Below, piece after piece: positions 23,874 through 28,046 of a DNA stretch of 28,046 bases (positions are counted from its first letter, which is position 1; each line of letters starts with the position of its first letter). The notes below the pieces were generated by a model, which searched no databases, had not been told where the DNA came from, and saw only the letters and a list, made by a program, of their open reading frames with translations. Position numbers and translations under genes: made by a program. The DNA lies in NCBI GenBank assembly GCA_910585445.1, contig CAJUEK010000032.1, forward strand, positions 1-28,046, in the 5' to 3' direction. The stretch comes from an uncultured Bacteroidales bacterium. Its GTDB lineage: Bacteria; Bacteroidota; Bacteroidia; Bacteroidales; UBA932.

Positions 23874-26800
23874 ATGAAACAGCACTTACTTGCTCTTGTA
23901 CTTCTGCCTCTGGTCTGCTGCACGCGGACTGAATACAATTCCATGGTGCGCGAGCGTCTTGACAGTCCTGTAATCTCGAATGACATATCAAACAACAGGG
24001 TGACTTCTTTTGCGGAAGACGCGCGGGGACATATATGGATAGGCACTTTCCGTGGGCTCAACAAGAGCACCGTGCATGAGTTCCATCAGTATTTCTGCAC
24101 GGAAGATTCGCTCAGCATAACGGACAACCAGATTCAGACCCTGCACCGCGACCGTGGAGGACGCCTTTGGGTGGGCACGGTCAACGGGCTTTGCCTATAT
24201 ACTGACAGGGATGACTTCAGGAGAATACCGATGGATTCGGACTGCAGGAACATAGTGCAGATTCTGGAAGACAAGTCCGGACGGATATTCGCGAATAATT
24301 CCGAGTCGCTTTTTGCCTATGATGAGGATAGATGCAGGCTTGTGCCTGTGGTGGAGAGGCTTGACTGGTCGCGCCCGTATTTCTCACGGTGCTTCATCGG
24401 CCCTTCGGATGATGTGTTTGTCGTCAGCAGCTCGGAAATAAGATGCTATGGACCGGATGTGAGGTTTCCGAAATGGTCCATGCCGCTCAGGAACGCTGAC
24501 CCTTATTATTCGTTCATGTCGCAGGACGGCGTTATATTGCTGTGCAGTTCAGGCCGTGTGGAGGCCTTTGACACAAAGGCGCGTAAATATGCCGATACTC
24601 CTATTCAGAAGCATCCGTTGCTCCGTAATTCTTACGTTGACCTTATATTCCAGTTTGCACCGGACATGCTGCTTTTCAATACACGCAGCAACGGGCTTTT
24701 TATGTACAACCGCAGCACAGGCGAGATATGCGGACAGAATGACGGCGGCTTTCCGTTCAAGGCTCCGGATTTCATGATAAATACGATTTTCAGGGATTCA
24801 AGGGATAATTTGTGGATAGGCTCCTATGACCAGGCATATTCCGTAGTCTATAATTATAAGGAGCGGTTCAATACGGATGCTGTCCTGCGTTCCGCATTCG
24901 AGAATGTTTCCGTCTATTCCGTGGATTGCGACGATGACGGGAACCTGTGGTGCGTGACGCTTCGGAATGAGCTTTATGTGTATGCTCCGGAGAGTAACAT
25001 GTTGAAAAAGTTGCCCTCAGTGACTCAAGGCCTGATGAGGCTGGTATGTGCCGGCCATGGTGATGAGATATGGATAGGCACATTCAATTCCGTATTGAAA
25101 TTCAGGTGGAAGGATGGGCATCTGACGCGTCTGGCGGAATATCCTGTTCAGGGACCGATATCAATGGCTCGCGGGGATGACGGAATGATGTGGATAGGGA
25201 CGGCCGGCTCTATGGTTTATGGCATTGGTGAGGACGGGATGCGGGAGTACGGCCCGTTGAGCCAGGGATATACTTTCGGGTCTGCCATTATGCCGTTGGG
25301 GACAAGGCTGCTCGTGGGAGCATTCAAGGAGGGCCTGTGTGAAGTTTCTGCTGATGATGGATATGTGCGCAAGGCCCGTGTGGAGCCTTCTTTCTGGGAT
25401 GCGTGCATCAGGCGCTCCGTGTTCGTCCCGACTTGTCTTTTCTGTGACAGCTTAGGTGAAATATGGGTCGGCACTATGGCTAACGGCCTGTTGAGATATA
25501 TCCCGGATACGGGTGAAATAATGCCTGTCCAGGGAGCGCCGTGCACTGACATATGCAGCATAGAGGAGGACCTGCTCGGAAATCTCTGGGTCAGCACCCA
25601 ATACGGTCTCGGGAAATATGACCGCTCGGTGTCCGAATTCATCAACTGGTACACGGCGGACGGCATCGGAGGCAACCAATTCTATGACAGGTCTTCATGT
25701 ATGATGAAGGACGGCAGGATAGTGTTCGGGGGGACTCATGGCATTACGGTGTTTGACCCGATAGACGTGATGCCTGACAGGGAAATGTCAGTGTGCTTTG
25801 AGAACATCAAGGTGCACAACAGGCTTGTGCGTCCGTCTGCCGGTGGATGCATCGGGAAAGCTTTGCCGTTCCTTCCGGAAATAAGGCTTGAACATAGGCA
25901 GAACAGCTTCAGCATATCATTCTCTGCGCTCGAGTACGGGGAATATGAGCGGGTGCATTATTTCTACCGCATGGACGGTTTCGACAGCTATTGGATTGAT
26001 GCGGGAAACAACCGTGAGGCGTATTATGCCAACCTCCCGTCGGGGAAATACAGGTTCAAGGTACGCATAACCGACAATGACAGCAATACTGTGCTTGCCG
26101 AGAATACCATTCCGGTAGTGGTGAAATCGCCGTTGTGGCTTTCGTGGTGGGCTTTGCTCCTGTATGCAGGTTTCCTCGGGTTTGTCGTGTGGGGACTGCT
26201 CCGTATGCGCCGGCAGATTTTTGACGAGAAGCGCGCGAGGGAGCGTGAGATGATGGAGAAGATTCAGGAGAAGAAGGTCAATGAGATGAACATGAATTTC
26301 TTTGCCAACATATCACATGAGTTCCGCACGCCTCTGACGATGATTTCCGGGCCTGTGACGCAGCTTCGCCAGTCCGAAAGCGTGAGTGAGGAGGACAGGC
26401 GCATGCTCAATATCGTGCAGAGGAACATAAGGAGGATGCTGCGGCTTGTGAACCAGCTTCTTGACTTCAACAAGATGGAGAATGACACTTTGCGGCTCCA
26501 GGTACGCAAGGTGGACATCATTTCACAGTTGCGTGACCTTGCTGACATTTTCCGTGTTACTGCGGAGGAGAAGGGCATCGCTTTCAAGGCATACGGGCTT
26601 GAGGACAGTCTGGAAGTATGGACCGATGATGACAAGCTTGATAAAATCTGTTTCAATCTTCTTTCCAATGCCATGAAATTCACGGCTTCCGGGGGAAAGG
26701 TGGAACTTTCCCTTGACATGCTCTCGAGAGAGGATGCGATGACACATTTCGCCCTCAAAGAGAGTGATACGGATTCGAGATGGGTCAAGATTGCGGTTAG

Positions 26801-27875
26801 AGACACCGGACCTGGCGTGCCTGAGGACCAGCTGGAACGCATATTTGAACGATACTGGCAGCTTGGAAACCAGGTTCAGGGTTCTTATAACTGGGGTACA
26901 GGCATCGGATTGTATTTCGCAAGGACACTCGCTTTGATGCACCATGGCTATCTAAAGGCCGCTAACCGTGTTTCGTGCCGCGGAGCAGAGTTCACTTTGC
27001 TTCTTCCGGCTTCGGAATCCTCATATGCCGGGCATGAAAAAGCTCATCAGGGGGGGGCAGGCCTAAATGTACGGGAGAAGAGCATTAAATATACTAAGCT
27101 TCCGGATGACGGGAAGAATCTCGCAGGGCAGACTGTCCTTGTAGTGGATGACGATGCTGATGTCTCACATTGGCTGAATGAACTGCTTTCGCCATATTAC
27201 AGGGTCATAACCCGCTTTGATGCGGATTCTGCCTATGTGTTCATGAAAGAGGAGGCTCCGGATGTTGTGGTGAGCGATGTGGTCATGCCTGGAAAGACAG
27301 GATATGAACTGTGCCGTCAGATAAAGGATGACATCCAGCTGTCCCATATTCCTGTAATCCTGCTCACGGCCAAGGCTACTGTGGAGAATCAGGTCGAGGG
27401 ACTGGAATGCGGGGCGGACTCATATGTAACCAAGCCGTTCGAGCCGAAGTATCTTCTTGCATTGATTGATTCGCTTCTGAAGAACCGTGAGAAGATAAAG
27501 TCCATGCTTGGAGAGGCTACGGAAGTGGAGTCGCTTGAGGAGAATGTGCTTTCTCCTCAGGACAATGCGTTCATGACGGAACTTTATCAGCTCATGGAGA
27601 ATGAATTGTCCAATTCCGAGCTTGACGTGGCGCGCATGACCGAGATGCTGCACATTTCACGGACCAAGTTCTATTATAAGGTGAAAGGACTTACGGGAGA
27701 GAATCCGAGCGTGTTCTTCCGTATGTACAGGCTCAACAGGGCCGCCCAGCTTCTGAAGGAGAGGAAATACAATGTGTCCGAGATCGCGGATATGACCGGT
27801 TTCAGCACCTTGTCGCATTTCTCAGTCAGCTTCAAGAAGCAGTTTGGCGTGTCTCCGAGCGAATATGTCAAATGA
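23874..27875 (+). CDS. Hybrid two-component system sensor/regulator (HTCS)
   Basis: One-protein signalling system that senses a sugar in the periplasm and activates the adjacent locus. ATG at 23874 opens a signal peptide (MKQHLLALVLLPLVCC), giving 1333 residues; ATGs at 23865 and 23850 are alternatives, and the frame open from 23778 adds an unlikely Cys-rich leader. Order: two-propeller sensor (about 25-665) with repeated blades such as HIWIGTFRGLNK, RLWVGTVNGL, EIWIGTFNS and EIWVGTMANG; Y_Y_Y domain (about 672-740); membrane span (about 753-777); histidine kinase with H815 in ANISHEFRTP; ATPase with N-box NLLSNAMKF and DTGPGVP, GTGIGLYFA; receiver (about 1086-1205) with phospho-acceptor D1135 in VVSDVVMPG and KPFEPK; AraC-type helix-turn-helix at the end (about 1243-1333). 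It is divergent from the operon. A G8 run lies in the linker between kinase and receiver. Confidence 0.96.
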   Translation: MKQHLLALVLLPLVCCTRTEYNSMVRERLDSPVISNDISNNRVTSFAEDARGHIWIGTFRGLNKSTVHEFHQYFCTEDSLSITDNQIQTLHRDRGGRLWVGTVNGLCLYTDRDDFRRIPMDSDCRNIVQILEDKSGRIFANNSESLFAYDEDRCRLVPVVERLDWSRPYFSRCFIGPSDDVFVVSSSEIRCYGPDVRFPKWSMPLRNADPYYSFMSQDGVILLCSSGRVEAFDTKARKYADTPIQKHPLLRNSYVDLIFQFAPDMLLFNTRSNGLFMYNRSTGEICGQNDGGFPFKAPDFMINTIFRDSRDNLWIGSYDQAYSVVYNYKERFNTDAVLRSAFENVSVYSVDCDDDGNLWCVTLRNELYVYAPESNMLKKLPSVTQGLMRLVCAGHGDEIWIGTFNSVLKFRWKDGHLTRLAEYPVQGPISMARGDDGMMWIGTAGSMVYGIGEDGMREYGPLSQGYTFGSAIMPLGTRLLVGAFKEGLCEVSADDGYVRKARVEPSFWDACIRRSVFVPTCLFCDSLGEIWVGTMANGLLRYIPDTGEIMPVQGAPCTDICSIEEDLLGNLWVSTQYGLGKYDRSVSEFINWYTADGIGGNQFYDRSSCMMKDGRIVFGGTHGITVFDPIDVMPDREMSVCFENIKVHNRLVRPSAGGCIGKALPFLPEIRLEHRQNSFSISFSALEYGEYERVHYFYRMDGFDSYWIDAGNNREAYYANLPSGKYRFKVRITDNDSNTVLAENTIPVVVKSPLWLSWWALLLYAGFLGFVVWGLLRMRRQIFDEKRAREREMMEKIQEKKVNEMNMNFFANISHEFRTPLTMISGPVTQLRQSESVSEEDRRMLNIVQRNIRRMLRLVNQLLDFNKMENDTLRLQVRKVDIISQLRDLADIFRVTAEEKGIAFKAYGLEDSLEVWTDDDKLDKICFNLLSNAMKFTASGGKVELSLDMLSREDAMTHFALKESDTDSRWVKIAVRDTGPGVPEDQLERIFERYWQLGNQVQGSYNWGTGIGLYFARTLALMHHGYLKAANRVSCRGAEFTLLLPASESSYAGHEKAHQGGAGLNVREKSIKYTKLPDDGKNLAGQTVLVVDDDADVSHWLNELLSPYYRVITRFDADSAYVFMKEEAPDVVVSDVVMPGKTGYELCRQIKDDIQLSHIPVILLTAKATVENQVEGLECGADSYVTKPFEPKYLLALIDSLLKNREKIKSMLGEATEVESLEENVLSPQDNAFMTELYQLMENELSNSELDVARMTEMLHISRTKFYYKVKGLTGENPSVFFRMYRLNRAAQLLKERKYNVSEIADMTGFSTLSHFSVSFKKQFGVSPSEYVK
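27050..27057 (+). repeat. Run of eight G in the linker of the regulator gene
   Basis: CAG GGG GGG GCA, at about residues 1059-1062, between ATPase and receiver domains. Loss of one G brings a TAA at 27064-27066 into frame; gain of one brings TAA at 27086-27088 into frame. Either slip would yield a sensor kinase without receiver and DNA-binding domains. Confidence 0.85.
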
Positions 27876-27879
27876 GACA

Positions 27880-27920
27880 GACGGCGTTCCTTGGAGACCG
27901 TCCGGCACCATTTGATGCCG
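27880..27920 (+). terminator. Possible terminator region after the regulator gene
   Basis: Two small inverted repeats follow the stop: GACGG (27880-27884) / CCGTC (27898-27902), with an inner TCC/GGA, and CGGCA (27903-27907) / TGCCG (27916-27920). Only TTT follows at 27928-27930, so termination here is uncertain. Confidence 0.3.
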
Positions 27921-27962
27921 TGGGCAGTTTATCGTGTCTGCGGAGGGTTCCGATGTTTTCAT

Positions 27963-28043
27963 GACATTCAAAAATTTATTGCCCTGATTCTTTCTGTGGC
28001 ATTTATGTTGCGTGCAGCGGCTTCTGTGAAACAAGCTACTTGA
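27963..28043 (+). pseudogene. Possible remnant of a secreted-protein gene start
   Basis: The frame GAC ATT CAA AAA TTT ... reads KFIALILSVAFMLRAAASVK, a convincing signal peptide, but has no start codon and ends with TGA at 28041-28043. The nearby ATG at 27960 is out of frame by one base across an AAAAA run. One extra A would join them. It may be a decayed gene, a sequencing slip or chance. The rest of 27876-28046 shows nothing else clear. Confidence 0.2.
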
Positions 28044-28046
28044 AAT

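Noticed and set aside
1..28046. Search by eye for tRNA, rRNA, CRISPR repeats, transposase genes, phage genes and attachment sites
   Set aside because: No cloverleaf, repeat-spacer array, transposase or integrase motif was seen; the accessory locus shows no flanking direct repeats inside the window.

Overview
The window reads as a chromosomal segment of a member of the order Bacteroidales (phylum Bacteroidota). The reasons are a complete SusC/SusD locus driven by a one-protein hybrid two-component regulator, an HU gene preceded by a textbook Bacteroides-type promoter (TTGG, 19 bases, TACTTTTG), the near absence of strong Shine-Dalgarno sequences, and several lipoprotein signal peptides. Base composition looks roughly balanced (about half G+C by eye). 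No genus can be named from the sequence alone. No tRNA, rRNA, CRISPR array, insertion sequence or phage gene was seen.

Region 1 (1-8062) is housekeeping. A truncated RluA-type pseudouridine synthase converges on an RNase E/G gene, and the two share a perfect 16-bp bidirectional terminator that contains both stop codons. Upstream of RNase G on the minus strand lie two hairpins, a 30-residue extremely basic protein gene and an HU gene with its promoter. On the plus strand, lon, ung, coaD and a secreted protein with two thioredoxin-like CxxC sites are spaced by 15 to 27 bases and look like one operon.

Region 2 (8063-8685) is a small accessory island: one 71-codon orphan ORF, a candidate promoter, an elaborate hairpin, and the strong terminator of the convergent sugar locus.

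Region 3 (8686-27875) is a polysaccharide (or glycoside) utilization locus. The minus-strand operon runs from a type-B carboxylesterase through susC, susD and a three-repeat surface lipoprotein. It continues with an E-set/CE1-type esterase, a GH3 glucosidase, a second esterase and a second GH3. A divergent 1333-residue hybrid two-component system sits at the head. The enzyme part is an esterase-GH3 pair repeated twice, and within each pair one protein has a lipoprotein signal and the other a cleavable signal peptide, with the roles swapped between pairs. There is no endo-acting glycanase. My inference is that the locus handles an acylated beta-glucoside or a short ester-decorated oligosaccharide: SusCD and the repeat lipoprotein capture it, three esterases remove acyl groups, and two GH3 enzymes release monosaccharides.

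Four things deserve a second look. (a) A run of eight G lies in the regulator exactly between kinase and receiver domains; either one-base slip produces a stop within about twelve codons and would leave a kinase without its response regulator. (b) Ten-base direct repeats exactly 20 bases apart in the divergent promoter region are candidate operator half-sites. (c) The three-repeat surface lipoprotein carries a Trp-rich motif in only two of its repeats. (d) Perfect stem-loops lie between genes of the operon, one with its T-tract pointing in the antisense direction.
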